This document shows, piece after piece, positions 15,836 to 23,799 of a stretch of 24,474 nt of DNA (positions are counted from its first letter, which is position 1; each line of letters opens with the position of its first letter). The notes beneath the pieces are model-generated. The model was not told the DNA's origin. It did no database searches and saw nothing but the letters and a program-made list of their open reading frames with translations. The DNA is from an uncultured Bacteroidales bacterium (GTDB lineage Bacteria > Bacteroidota > Bacteroidia > Bacteroidales > UBA932), in NCBI GenBank assembly GCA_947305045.1, contig CAMZCW010000016.1, positions 1 through 24,474 of the forward strand, written 5' to 3'. The translations under genes and the position numbers were made by a program.

Positions 15836-17047
15836 TTATTTTACTTTTTCAAAAAAGGTATCAGGTCTCGAAGGATTGAACACTTCGTTGCAGTACATCA
15901 CCGTCACCAGGTCCTCGGTGTCGCTCAGGTTGATGATGTTGTGCGTATAGCCGGGCAGCATGTGCACAGCCTGAATGCGGTCACCGCTCACCTCCCATTC
16001 AAGGATTTTGCCTTCCGGGTCGTTGAGGTTGCGCTGCTGGATCAGGCCATGGCCCTTGACCACAATGAACTGCTCAAATTTGGTATTGTGCCAATGCTGG
16101 CCCTTGGTGATGCCGGGCTTACTGATATTGATGGAAACCTGCCCCGCATCCATCGTATGAACCAGCTCGGTAAAAGAGCCGCGCTCGTCCACGTTCATTT
16201 TCAGGTCGAAAGCAGCTTTCTCATACGGCAGGTAGCTCAAATAAGTGCTGTAAAGCTTCTTGGCGAAGGAGCCGGCCGGAATCTCGGGAATCAGGAGCGT
16301 CTTCGGCTGCTGGGCAAAGGAGGTCAGCAGGTCCACAATCTCGCCCAGGGTTGCGTGATGCGTTACCGGGCAGTAGCAATAGCGGCCGCCAACAGGCTCC
16401 GGAATCACTTCCAGCCCCTCAAACTCGCAGCGATGCTCCTTACCCTGCAGGGCGGCGAACATCTCGTCCACCAGGTCATCAATATACAGCAACTCCAGTT
16501 CCACGCTGGGGTCGTTCACCGTGTACGGCAGGTCGTTGGCAAACGCGTTGCAGAAGGTAGCGACGGCCGAGTTATAATTGGGCCGGCACCATTTGCCAAA
16601 GAGGTTCGGGAAGCGGTACACCAGCATCCGCGCACCCGTCTCCTTCCCATAATCCAGGAACAAATCCTCCCCCGCCTTCTTGCTGCGGCCATATTCGGAA
16701 TTGCCGAACCGGCCCGTCAGGCTGGCCTGCTGGCTGCTGGAAAGCATGACTGGACAGCTGTTGTGGTGCTTCTTCAGCGTATCCAGCAGCGTGCTGGCAA
16801 AGCCAAAGTTTCCCTGCATGAACTCTTCCTGGTTCTGCGGCCGGTTCACGCCCGCCAGGTTGAACACAAAGTCCGCCTGCGCGCACCATGCATCCAACTC
16901 CTCAGGCGTATTGCCCAAATCATACTCAAAGACCTCCTCAACGGTAAGGCCCTCAAACCGACGGTCCTTGCCGTCCTTGATATTCTTCAACGCCCAGCAG
17001 AGGTTCTTTCCAACGAACCCCTTGGCCCCTGTAACCAAAATCTTCAT
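15836..17047 (-). CDS. capF: CapF/FnlB: UDP-2-acetamido-2,6-dideoxy-hexulose reductase
   Basis: This 403-residue protein has two domains. The N-terminal short-chain dehydrogenase has GAKGFVG (7-13) and the catalytic Tyr119-x3-Lys123 (EYGRSKK). A C-terminal cupin carries GQHWHNTKFEQFIVVKGHG from residue 316, with its metal-binding His residues. This combination is specific to CapF, which epimerises and reduces the CapE product in the UDP-L-FucNAc pathway. The start codon overlaps the capG stop by 4 bases, so the two are translationally coupled. Length matches the family (about 370-400). Confidence 0.92.
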   Translation of the reverse strand: MKILVTGAKGFVGKNLCWALKNIKDGKDRRFEGLTVEEVFEYDLGNTPEELDAWCAQADFVFNLAGVNRPQNQEEFMQGNFGFASTLLDTLKKHHNSCPVMLSSSQQASLTGRFGNSEYGRSKKAGEDLFLDYGKETGARMLVYRFPNLFGKWCRPNYNSAVATFCNAFANDLPYTVNDPSVELELLYIDDLVDEMFAALQGKEHRCEFEGLEVIPEPVGGRYCYCPVTHHATLGEIVDLLTSFAQQPKTLLIPEIPAGSFAKKLYSTYLSYLPYEKAAFDLKMNVDERGSFTELVHTMDAGQVSINISKPGITKGQHWHNTKFEQFIVVKGHGLIQQRNLNDPEGKILEWEVSGDRIQAVHMLPGYTHNIINLSDTEDLVTVMYCNEVFNPSRPDTFFEKVK

Positions 17048-18213
17048 CCTTCAATCTCCTTTCGCCAAACCATTTTGTTCACTACGCCCACATAGCTCTG
17101 GATAATGCGCACCACCTTGGTGCTCACATTTTCATCCACGTAATCGGGCACCGGGATACCGGGCTTGGCATCCCTGATGAGCTCAACGGCCACATCTACG
17201 CTCTGCAGCAGGCCTTTTGTGTCGATACCGCTGAGCACGAAGCATCCCTTGTCAAGCGCCTCCGGCCGCTCGGTGCTGGTACGGATGCACACAGCCGGGA
17301 ACGGATGGCCCACGGAAGTAAAGAAGCTGCTCTCCTCCGGCAGGGTGCCGGAGTCCGACACAACCGCAAAGGCGTTCATCTGCAGACAGTTGTAGTCATG
17401 GAAGCCCAGGGGCTCGTGCTGAATCACGCGCTTGTCCAGCTGGAACCCGCTCGCCTCCAGGCGTTTACGGCTGCGCGGATGACAGCTGTACAGGATGGGC
17501 ATATCGTACTTTTCTGCCATCTTGTTAATGGCGGTGAACAGGCTCATGAAGTTCTTCTCCGTGTCGATATTCTCCTCACGATGGGCGCTCAAAAGGATGT
17601 ACTTGCCCTTCTCCAGGCCCAGCCGCTGGTGAATGTCGCTGGCCTCAATCTCGGCCAGGTTGTTGCGGAGCACCTCCGCCATCGGGGAACCGGTTACGTA
17701 CGTGCGCTCCTTGGGGAGCCCGGTATCGGCCAGATATCTGCGTGCATGCTCGCTGTAGGCCATATTGACGTCGCTGATGATGTCCACAATGCGGCGGTTG
17801 GTCTCCTCGGGCAGGCATTCATCCTTGCAGCGGTTGCCAGCCTCCATGTGGAAGATAGGAATGTGCAGGCGCTTGGCACCAATGACGCTCAGGCAGGAGT
17901 TGGTGTCGCCCAGCACCAGGACGGCGTCCGGTTTCACCTCCACCATGAGCTGGTAGCTTTTAGCAATGATATTGCCCATGGTCTCGCCCAGGTCATTGCC
18001 CACTGCATCCATATATACGTCCGGATCCTCCAGCTTCAGGTCCTTGAAAAACACCCCGTTAAGGTTATAATCATAGTTCTGGCCCGTATGCGCCAGCAGG
18101 CAGTCGAAGTACCTCCGGCACTCGTTGATTACCGCGGCAAGGCGGATGATTTCCGGACGGGTTCCTACAATAATCAGCAATTTAAGTTTGCCATTCTCTT
18201 TAAAACTTGCCAT
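17044..18213 (-). CDS. capG: UDP-N-acetyl sugar 2-epimerase (CapG/FnlC)
   Basis: This 389-residue protein of the WecB family has the motifs GTRPEIIRL (17-25), HTGQNYDYN (42-50), LGDTNS (101-106), FHMEAGNRC (121-129), LPEETNRRIVD (134-144) and DSGTLPEESSFF. It performs the last step to UDP-L-FucNAc by epimerising C2 of UDP-L-PneNAc. CapG rather than WecB is chosen because capF and capE follow directly. It starts 71 bases after ugd. A 41-bp copy of its 3' end (17070-17110) is found again at 11286-11326, fused to a decayed gene. Confidence 0.9.
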   Translation of the reverse strand: MASFKENGKLKLLIIVGTRPEIIRLAAVINECRRYFDCLLAHTGQNYDYNLNGVFFKDLKLEDPDVYMDAVGNDLGETMGNIIAKSYQLMVEVKPDAVLVLGDTNSCLSVIGAKRLHIPIFHMEAGNRCKDECLPEETNRRIVDIISDVNMAYSEHARRYLADTGLPKERTYVTGSPMAEVLRNNLAEIEASDIHQRLGLEKGKYILLSAHREENIDTEKNFMSLFTAINKMAEKYDMPILYSCHPRSRKRLEASGFQLDKRVIQHEPLGFHDYNCLQMNAFAVVSDSGTLPEESSFFTSVGHPFPAVCIRTSTERPEALDKGCFVLSGIDTKGLLQSVDVAVELIRDAKPGIPVPDYVDENVSTKVVRIIQSYVGVVNKMVWRKEIEG

Positions 18214-18249
18214 GAAATTGTTATTGCTTAATTAATTCTTCCTTTTACC

Positions 18250-18271
18250 AAGTAGCGAACTTTCGCCACTT
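18250..18271. repeat. Hairpin between ugd and capG
   Basis: An inverted repeat AAGTAGCGAA-CT-TTCGCCACTT has a 10-bp stem with one G-T pair and a 2-base loop. It lies in the 71-base gap between ugd and capG. There is no T-run after it, so it may be an RNA-processing or attenuation structure rather than a terminator. Confidence 0.45.
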
Positions 18272-18284
18272 CCAACGCAAACTT

Positions 18285-19649
18285 CTAGTCTCTCTTGAAA
18301 ATATCTCTTGTGTAAACCTTGCCTTGGACATCGTCCAGGGCGGGGGCGTATCGGTTGGCGATGATGGCGTCACTCTGTGCCTTGAAAGCCACCAGATCAT
18401 TGACCACCTTGGAGCCAAAGAACGTAGCTCCATCCTCCAGCGTGGGCTCGTAGATAATCACTTTGGCACCCTTGGCCTTGATGCGCTTCATAATGCCCTG
18501 GATGGCACTCTGGCGGAAGTTGTCGGAGTTGGACTTCATGGTGAGACGATATACGCCAATCACCACTTCCTTCTCCCCTGCCGCATTCCAGGTGTTTTCC
18601 CCGGAGTAGCTGTAGTAGCCGGCCTTCTTCAGGACTTGGTCGGCAATGTAGTCCTTGCGCGTGCGGTTGCTGTCCACAATGGCCTTGATGAGGTTCTCCG
18701 GCACGTCGTTGAAGTTGGCCAGGAGCTGTTTGGTGTCCTTGGGGAGGCAGTAGCCGCCATAACCGAAACTGGGGTTATTGTAATGACTGCCGATGCGCGG
18801 GTCCAGGCAAACGCCCTCGATAATGGCCTGGGTATTGAGGCCTTTCATCTCCGCATAGGTATCCAGTTCATTGAAGTAGCTCACGCGAAGCGCCAGGTAA
18901 GTGTTGGCAAAAAGCTTCACGGCCTCCGCCTCGGTAGTGCCCATAAATAGCACGGGAACATCCTCCTTGATGGCGCCCTCTTTGATGATAGCAGCAAAAG
19001 TATGAGCAGCTTCCGAAAGTGAATCTGCGCGTTGGGCTTGAGAGGATGAAGAAAATTGGTTTTTCTGGCACCGTCCAGAAAAATAATTTTCTTCAGCCGT
19101 AAAGCTAGATTCACTTTCGTCATAGCCCACAATAATGCGGGACGGGTACAGGTTATCATACAGTGCCTTGCTCTCCCGCAGGAACTCGGGGGCAAAGATA
19201 ATCTTGGGCGTGACCACCTTCATGGTTCCATCCGCCTGCCGCTCGCGGTAGGAGAACTTCTCGCGGGCGTGGCGGGTGTACCCTACAGGGATGGTGGACT
19301 TGATCACCATCACGGCATTGGGGTTCACCTCCAGCACCAGTTCAATCACCTCCTCAACGTGGGAAGTATCAAAGAAGTTCTTCTTGGGGTCATAGTTGGT
19401 AGGAGCGGCTATAACCACAAAATCAGCGTCCTTGTAGGCGGCCCGGCCGTCCAGCGTAGCCACCAGGTTCAGGGGCTTCTCTGCCAGGTACTTCTCTATA
19501 TACTCGTCCTGGATGGGACTTATCTTCTTATTGATTTTCTCTACCTTCTCCGGGACCACGTCTACCGCCACCACCTGATGGCGCTGGGCTAAAAGTGTGG
19601 CTATCGACAGGCCAACATATCCGGTTCCTGCAACTGCAATTTTCAGCAT
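18285..19649 (-). CDS. ugd: UDP-glucose 6-dehydrogenase with an in-frame palindromic insertion
   Basis: This 454-residue protein has the family motifs GTGYVGLS (8-15), KSTIPVGYT (117-125), [20 protein letters not shown] (152-171), the [19 protein letters not shown] core, and the catalytic Cys301 in [10 protein letters not shown]. It oxidises UDP-glucose to UDP-glucuronate with NAD. It is about 60 residues longer than the compact form of the family. Residues about 179-213, between IIVGYDE and AAHTFA, are an extra segment encoded by a 55-bp palindrome and its flanks, which adds [13 protein letters not shown]. Two other stretches (around residues 133-148 and 345-360) also look longer than usual. 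The insertion is in frame and leaves all the motifs intact, so the enzyme is likely functional. It starts 4 bases after the rmlD stop. Confidence 0.9.
   Translation of the reverse strand: MLKIAVAGTGYVGLSIATLLAQRHQVVAVDVVPEKVEKINKKISPIQDEYIEKYLAEKPLNLVATLDGRAAYKDADFVVIAAPTNYDPKKNFFDTSHVEEVIELVLEVNPNAVMVIKSTIPVGYTRHAREKFSYRERQADGTMKVVTPKIIFAPEFLRESKALYDNLYPSRIIVGYDESESSFTAEENYFSGRCQKNQFSSSSQAQRADSLSEAAHTFAAIIKEGAIKEDVPVLFMGTTEAEAVKLFANTYLALRVSYFNELDTYAEMKGLNTQAIIEGVCLDPRIGSHYNNPSFGYGGYCLPKDTKQLLANFNDVPENLIKAIVDSNRTRKDYIADQVLKKAGYYSYSGENTWNAAGEKEVVIGVYRLTMKSNSDNFRQSAIQGIMKRIKAKGAKVIIYEPTLEDGATFFGSKVVNDLVAFKAQSDAIIANRYAPALDDVQGKVYTRDIFKRD
19014..19119. repeat. Outer 13-bp inverted repeat around the ugd palindrome
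   Basis: CGAAAGTGAATCT at 19014-19026 and its exact reverse complement AGATTCACTTTCG at 19107-19119 frame the 55-bp palindrome. The whole 106-bp block is thus a nested inverted repeat inside the ugd coding sequence. The rmlA copy lacks this outer pair. Confidence 0.75.
19044..19098 (-). repeat. 55-bp coding palindromic element, copy A (in ugd)
   Basis: Read on the coding strand, the arms are GGCTGAAGAAAATT and AATTTTCTTCATCC (13 of 14 pair). Inside is a second stem TTTTTCTGG / CCAGAAAAA with a 6-base loop. The two stems are separated by a fixed asymmetric bulge (A on one side, CC on the other). It is translated as [16 protein letters not shown]. Copy B in rmlA has the same length and frame. 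Confidence 0.85.
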
Positions 19650-19653
19650 GGCA

Positions 19654-20571
19654 TTATAAATTCTTTAAACATTTTTTCAGCGAGGCGGTCCAGTACGGAA
19701 TCCGCAGCCCCAGCGTCTCTTTAATCCTGGTTTTGTCCAGGACGGAATAGGCGGGCCTGCGCACCGGCGAGGGGAACTCGCTGCTGTGGCATGGCCGGAT
19801 GTCGCAGGCGGTGTGGCCGGCGTATTCCGCAATGGTATGGGCGAAGTCGTACCAGGAGGTGACGCCTTCGTTGGTGAAGTGGTAGGTTTGAGATACGCTC
19901 GCTTCGCTCGGTATGACATGCATAATCGCCTCTGCAAGGTCGCCGGCGTAGGTGGGCGTGCCCACCTGGTCAAAGACCACCTTGAGGGAAGGCTTCTCCG
20001 CCGTGAGTTTGAGCATGGTCTTCACAAAGTTCTTCCCGAACTCGCTGTACAGCCACGCGGTGCGGATAATGACGCTCCGGCACCCCACGCGCCGGATGGC
20101 CTCTTCCCCGTGCAGTTTACTGCTTCCATACACACTTTCCGGTGCAGTGGGGGCACCCTCCGCGATGGGCGTATTGTACTTACCGCCAAACACATAGTCG
20201 GTGCTGACGTGCACCAGCACTCCCCCCACCTCCTTCATGGCGACGGCCAGGTTCTCCGGTGCGCGGGCATTCAGCAGCTCCGCCACATCGGCATGGCTTT
20301 CCGCCGCATCCACATTGGTGTACGCCGCGCAGTTCACAATGACATCGACCTTCTCGGACGCCACCAAAGACCGGACCGCGGCCAAATCCGTAATGTCCAG
20401 CTGGACGGTAGAACTGTCAACCTTGGCCCCGGCCAACTTTTGCAGCATGGCCACCGACTCCGCCTGCGCCTCGCAAACGTCCGTAAAAATGAACCTGTCG
20501 CGTGAGCCCCGGGTCACCATGCGCATCTCGTTGCCCAGCTGGCCGTTGGCTCCTGTCACTAAAATGGTCAT
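19654..20571 (-). CDS. rmlD: dTDP-4-dehydrorhamnose reductase (RmlD)
   Basis: This 305-residue short-chain dehydrogenase has GANGQLG (7-13), [12 protein letters not shown] (80-91), STDYVFGG (123-130), the catalytic Tyr148-x3-Lys152 (VYGSSK) and [14 protein letters not shown] (170-183). It makes the final dTDP-L-rhamnose. Residues 217-228 ([12 protein letters not shown]) are an extra stretch before YHFTNEG, encoded by the short repeat at 19889-19920. The segment around residues 32-57 is also longer than in typical family members. It overlaps rmlC by 4 bases and is 4 bases before ugd. Confidence 0.93.
   Translation of the reverse strand: MTILVTGANGQLGNEMRMVTRGSRDRFIFTDVCEAQAESVAMLQKLAGAKVDSSTVQLDITDLAAVRSLVASEKVDVIVNCAAYTNVDAAESHADVAELLNARAPENLAVAMKEVGGVLVHVSTDYVFGGKYNTPIAEGAPTAPESVYGSSKLHGEEAIRRVGCRSVIIRTAWLYSEFGKNFVKTMLKLTAEKPSLKVVFDQVGTPTYAGDLAEAIMHVIPSEASVSQTYHFTNEGVTSWYDFAHTIAEYAGHTACDIRPCHSSEFPSPVRRPAYSVLDKTRIKETLGLRIPYWTASLKKCLKNL
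19889..19920 (-). repeat. Short repeat inserted in rmlD (GAGCGAAGCGAG core)
   Basis: On the coding strand this reads CATACCGAGCGAAGCGAG followed by CGTATCTCA. The core GAGCGAAGCGAG is mirror-symmetric and contains GCGAAGC, a sequence known to form a very stable mini-hairpin. It adds IPSEASVS to RmlD at a place where the family normally runs directly into YHF-x-NEG. From general experience, similar short sequences occur dispersed in gut bacterial genomes, but only one copy is in this window. Confidence 0.5.
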
Positions 20572-21146
20572 TCTGCGTAATAGTCTATGCTATAGTCGAA
20601 AAGGTCTTCACAATGGGCCAGCAGAGGGTGCTTTTTGTCCTTCTCCGACAGAATCACATCGGAGGCCGGAATGCGCCAGTCAATCCCGAGAGAAGGGTCG
20701 TTCCACTGGATGGCGCCCTCGCTCTGCGGTGCGTACAAGCGGTCGCACTTGTACTGGAAAACGGCTTCCTCGCTCAGCACCACGAACCCGTGCGCAAAAC
20801 CGCGCGGGATAAATATTTGCCGATGATTCTCCCCGCTCAGCTCCACCGCCATATGCCGGCCGAAGGTGGGCGAACCCTTGCGGATATCCACCGCCACATC
20901 CAGCACACGGCCCTGAATCACGCGCACAAGCTTACTCTGCGCATCTTTTCCCTTCTGGAAATGCAGGCCGCGCAGCACGCCATAGCGGCTCTTGCTCTCA
21001 TTGTCCTGCACAAAGTGCACGGGACGCACCTGCGTGTCAAAATCCCGCTGGGACCAAGATTCCAGGAAATAGCCCCTGTCGTCACCGAAAAGCTTCGGTT
21101 CCACGATAACTATGCCCGGAATGTCCGTTTGAAATACGTTAATCAC
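20568..21146 (-). CDS. rmlC: dTDP-4-dehydrorhamnose 3,5-epimerase (RmlC)
   Basis: This 192-residue cupin has RGYFLESW (24-31), the catalytic His62 in LRGLHFQKG, FIPRGFAHGF (112-121) with a second His, and QYKCDRLYAP (131-140) with the catalytic Tyr138. It is of normal family length. It acts on dTDP-4-keto-6-deoxyglucose between RmlB and RmlD. The start is GTG at 21144-21146, overlapping the rmlA stop by one base (TAGTG). The 3' end overlaps the rmlD start by 4 bases. The gene is thus translated as part of a tight rmlACD block. Confidence 0.93.
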   Translation of the reverse strand: MINVFQTDIPGIVIVEPKLFGDDRGYFLESWSQRDFDTQVRPVHFVQDNESKSRYGVLRGLHFQKGKDAQSKLVRVIQGRVLDVAVDIRKGSPTFGRHMAVELSGENHRQIFIPRGFAHGFVVLSEEAVFQYKCDRLYAPQSEGAIQWNDPSLGIDWRIPASDVILSEKDKKHPLLAHCEDLFDYSIDYYAE

Positions 21147-22138
21147 TAGTCTCTCGTTAAGGTTGTGGAGGTAACGGCTTCTTTCATCTCGTCAATCACC
21201 TTGAGCAAGTACTGCCCGTACTGGTTTTTGAGCATGGGGCGGGCCAGCTCGCGCATCTTTTCCTCACTAATCCAGCCGTTCCGGTAGGCAATGCCCTCCA
21301 GGCAGGCAATCTTGAGGCCCTGCCGCTTTTCAATCACCTCCACAAAGATGGAGGCCTCCGCCAGGGAGTCGTGCGTGCCGGTATCCAGCCACGCAAACCC
21401 GCGGCCCAGCGTTTGCACTTTGAGCTCGCCCGCCTTCAGGAACTCCTGGTTCACGGTAGTAATTTCCAGCTCCCCACGGGCGCTGGGCTTGATGTGTTTG
21501 GCAATATCGACCACCTTGTTGGGGTAAAAATACAGCCCCACCACCGCGTAATTGCTCTTGGGCTCCCTGGGCTTCTCCTCAATGCTCAGGCAATTTCCCT
21601 CCTTGTCAAACTCCGCCACCCCGTACCGTTCCGGGTCATTGACCCAGTACCCGAAGATGGTGGCCTTCCCCTCCTCGTGCGTTGCCTTTGCGATGGCTGA
21701 CGGGAATTGGTTTTTCGCAAAGCCTTGCGAAAAATAATTCTCGGCAGCCGTGGGCTCCGCATCTCTCACCGCCTGCTGCAACAGCTCCGTAAACCCGGCG
21801 CCGTGGAAAATATTGTCCCCCAGCACCAGACAAACACTATCATCCCCGATAAACTTTTCGCCGATGATAAACGCCTGCGCCAGACCGTCCGGACTCGGCT
21901 GCTCCGCATATTCGAAGTGCACGCCGTAGTCCGAGCCATCGCCCAACAGCCTTTGGAACGCCGGCAAATCCGTGGGCGTAGAGATAATGAGGATGTCCCG
22001 AATCCCCGCCAGCATGAGCACGCTGATGGGATAATACACCATGGGTTTGTCGTAAATGGGCAACAGCTGCTTGCTGACGCCTTTCGTAATGGGATACAGC
22101 CGCGTGCCGGAGCCGCCGGCGAGCACAATTCCTTTCAT
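21146..22138 (-). CDS. rmlA: Glucose-1-phosphate thymidylyltransferase (RmlA) with a palindromic insertion
   Basis: This 330-residue nucleotidyltransferase starts [18 protein letters not shown], with the substrate-binding GGSGTRL and [11 protein letters not shown] (23-33), and has [10 protein letters not shown] (104-113), [19 protein letters not shown] and [15 protein letters not shown]. It makes dTDP-glucose, the first rhamnose precursor. It is about 30 residues longer than usual. The excess is residues about 126-154, between LLQQAVR and [11 protein letters not shown], which contain [13 protein letters not shown] encoded by the palindrome at 21695-21749. In known RmlA structures this part is a surface-exposed helix and loop, so the insertion may be tolerated. 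It overlaps both neighbouring genes by one base. Confidence 0.93.
   Translation of the reverse strand: MKGIVLAGGSGTRLYPITKGVSKQLLPIYDKPMVYYPISVLMLAGIRDILIISTPTDLPAFQRLLGDGSDYGVHFEYAEQPSPDGLAQAFIIGEKFIGDDSVCLVLGDNIFHGAGFTELLQQAVRDAEPTAAENYFSQGFAKNQFPSAIAKATHEEGKATIFGYWVNDPERYGVAEFDKEGNCLSIEEKPREPKSNYAVVGLYFYPNKVVDIAKHIKPSARGELEITTVNQEFLKAGELKVQTLGRGFAWLDTGTHDSLAEASIFVEVIEKRQGLKIACLEGIAYRNGWISEEKMRELARPMLKNQYGQYLLKVIDEMKEAVTSTTLTRD
21695..21749 (-). repeat. 55-bp coding palindromic element, copy B (in rmlA)
   Basis: On the coding strand the arms are GGCTGCCGAGAATT and AATTCCCGTCAGCC (12 of 14 pair), with an inner perfect 10-bp stem TTTTTCGCAA / TTGCGAAAAA and a 4-base loop. It has the same A versus CC bulge as copy A. 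The stem tip (GCAA/TTGC) differs from copy A (TGG/CCA), yet both are paired. It is translated as [16 protein letters not shown], in the same frame as copy A. Confidence 0.85.
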
Positions 22139-22998
22139 CAGAAAATCTCAATCCAATACGTGAATGCAAAGGCCTCTCCGGGTGCGAGCCGATGAATGAG
22201 GTAACGCTCGGAGATGTCGCCTTGGAAGCCATAGAGGTCCGTAATGCCGCACCAGGGCTCCAGGCACACGAACGGGCAACCGGGCTTGTGCGGCGCCCAA
22301 ATGCCATAGGCCTGCGCCTGGTCGCTGCCCACCGCCAGGTACGGACGCTTGTCCTTATCGTACAGCATCACGCTCTTCACCTGCTCATTTTCCATCACAT
22401 ACGTGTCGATAGCAAACGTGTCCGCCATCAGCGGCAGCTGTGTATCTTCCACCGGCATGCGCCCGGGGGCAGGGAGCTCCGTAATGTACCCGCTGTCCAG
22501 GCCGTGCGGCATGAGCGGCTGCGCAACCACCTTCCCTTCAGCGTCATAGCACTGCAGATAGCCGTGCACGGGGTCATCGGCCTTGTAGTCCGGGAGTAAC
22601 AGCGCCGGGTGTGCGCCAATCTGGAAGTGCATGGGCTTGTCGTCCTGGTTCAGCACCTCCCACTCGCAGAAAAGCTTTTGTCCCTCCGTCCGGTACCGCA
22701 CGGAGAGTCGGAACCGATACGGGTAGTTCTCCCACGGGCCGCCCTGCAGCACATAGCGCTCGCCTTCCTTCTTGAAGTCCACGTCCCGCGCAAAGCCGTG
22801 CTGGCCCATGTGGTACGTCTTTCCGTCCACGCGGAAGGTGTTGTCAAAGACCTTCCCGACGTTGGGGAACAGGATGGGCGACTGGCGGTTCCAGTAGGCG
22901 GCATCGCCCCACCAAAGGTACTCGCGGCCGTCCAGTTGAATGCTGGAAAGCTCGGCACCTCTCTCGTTCACTTTTATCTGCAAGGAACTCACACTCAA
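22138..22998 (-). CDS. Aldose 1-epimerase-like (galactose mutarotase family) protein
   Basis: This 286-residue protein of the LacX-like branch of the mutarotase superfamily has RGAELSSI near the start, QHGFARD (66-72) with the conserved His67, [11 protein letters not shown] (126-136) with His130, and [10 protein letters not shown] near the C-terminus. It probably interconverts sugar anomers and could feed glucose into the RmlA pathway, though that link is an inference from position. The start is uncertain: the frame opens with TTG at 22996-22998, overlapping the rubrerythrin stop (TTGA), and a GTG follows two codons later. The stop overlaps the rmlA start by one base (TGATG). Confidence 0.85.
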   Translation of the reverse strand: MSVSSLQIKVNERGAELSSIQLDGREYLWWGDAAYWNRQSPILFPNVGKVFDNTFRVDGKTYHMGQHGFARDVDFKKEGERYVLQGGPWENYPYRFRLSVRYRTEGQKLFCEWEVLNQDDKPMHFQIGAHPALLLPDYKADDPVHGYLQCYDAEGKVVAQPLMPHGLDSGYITELPAPGRMPVEDTQLPLMADTFAIDTYVMENEQVKSVMLYDKDKRPYLAVGSDQAQAYGIWAPHKPGCPFVCLEPWCGITDLYGFQGDISERYLIHRLAPGEAFAFTYWIEIF

Positions 22999-23534
22999 TA
23001 ATTTACCGGTTTAAGCTGGAAGTAGCTCCGCGGATGATCGCAAACGGGGCAAATTTCCGGCGCGTTAGGGCCGATGACAATGTGCCCGCAGTTGGAGCAC
23101 TGCCAGATGGCATCGCCTTCGCGCGAGAAGACCAGGCCGCCTTCGATGTTGGCCAGGAGCTTGCGGTAGCGGGCCTCGTGCTCCTTTTCGATGGCGCCCA
23201 CCATGCGGAACTTATCGGCAATCTCCGTGAAGCCTTCTGCATCGGCCTCCTGGGCCATGCGGTCGTACATGTCCGTCCACTCGAAGTTTTCGCCGGCGGC
23301 GGCGTCCTTCAAGTTCTCAACCGTGCCGGGCACTTTGCCGCCGTGCAGGTACTTGAACCAAATCTCCGCGTGCTCTTTCTCGTTGGCAGCCGTCTCTTCA
23401 AAGATTTTGGAAATTTGCACGTAGCCGTCCTTTTTGGCCTTGGAGGCGTAGTAGGTGTATTTGTTGCGTGCCTGGGATTCCCCGGCAAATGCCTCCTGGA
23501 GGTTTTTCTCGGTTTTTGTTCCTTTGAGTTCCAT
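22995..23534 (-). CDS. rbr: Rubrerythrin
   Basis: This 179-residue protein has an N-terminal ferritin-like diiron domain with the ligand motifs E19 ([10 protein letters not shown]), E52-x2-H55 (EKEH), E116-x2-H119 (EKEH) and the E99 region (QEADAEGF). It is followed by a rubredoxin domain with Cys146, Cys149, Cys162 and Cys165 (CSNCG and CPVC). It reduces hydrogen peroxide in the cytoplasm of anaerobes. It is first in the transcript after the tandem -7 boxes and overlaps the aldose epimerase by 4 bases, so an oxidative-stress gene is coupled to the rhamnose genes. It starts with ATG. Confidence 0.95.
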   Translation of the reverse strand: MELKGTKTEKNLQEAFAGESQARNKYTYYASKAKKDGYVQISKIFEETAANEKEHAEIWFKYLHGGKVPGTVENLKDAAAGENFEWTDMYDRMAQEADAEGFTEIADKFRMVGAIEKEHEARYRKLLANIEGGLVFSREGDAIWQCSNCGHIVIGPNAPEICPVCDHPRSYFQLKPVNY

Positions 23535-23693
23535 ATCAGTTTGTTTTGTTGAATTATAGACACTACTTTAATTCCCCCACCCTCTATAAAAAAGTGGGTG
23601 GGAGGACGATAGGCAAGGGGGAACCTGCGGTTCCGCCATGTTGACGCTATCCCAGCTGCCCCCATGGCTGCCTTCCCTGCCGATGATGCCCGG
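23535..23693 (-). other. Structured leader upstream of rubrerythrin
   Basis: This is about 160 bases between the -7 boxes and the rubrerythrin start. It contains a perfect hairpin GGAACC-TGC-GGTTCC (23620-23634) and G-rich stretches on both sides. No convincing gene is seen. A 61-codon minus-strand frame across it would have to start upstream of the promoter. Confidence 0.4.
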
Positions 23694-23711
23694 CAAAGAT
23701 ATGCAAAGATA
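23694..23711 (-). promoter_or_regulatory. Two tandem Bacteroidetes -7 boxes
   Basis: The minus strand reads TATCTTTG at 23704-23711 and again at 23694-23701. Both match TAnnTTTG perfectly and are offset by 10 bases. The DNA just upstream is T-rich. A clear -33 TTTG is not visible at the standard spacing. These most likely start the transcript for rubrerythrin and the genes behind it. Confidence 0.5.
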
Positions 23712-23755
23712 GCAAAAAATTCTTGATTTCCTGCCCTTTTGAATAGAATTCAAAG

Positions 23756-23782
23756 AAAAAGCCGCCCCGGGGAGGAGCGGCC
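23756..23782 (-). terminator. Rho-independent terminator after rmlB
   Basis: On the minus strand, GGCCGCTCC-TCCC-CGGGGCGGC-type pairing (8-bp stem with one G-T pair) is followed directly by TTTTT. It begins 18 bases after the rmlB stop. It separates rmlB from the rubrerythrin-rmlACD transcript. Confidence 0.8.
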
Positions 23783-23799
23783 TTATAAGGAAGGAAATT

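Noticed and set aside
15833..17095. A 420-codon open frame on the plus strand
   Set aside because: It is antisense to capF, which has full catalytic motifs and fits the operon; the plus-strand protein shows no family motif. Long antisense frames are expected in GC-rich codon use.
17305..18231. A 308-codon open frame on the plus strand
   Set aside because: It is antisense to capG and contains no recognisable motif; the WecB-family motifs on the minus strand are complete.
23568..23753. A 61-codon minus-strand frame before rubrerythrin
   Set aside because: It would start upstream of the tandem -7 boxes, has no ribosome-binding site that I can see and no family pattern, and covers a hairpin-bearing leader.
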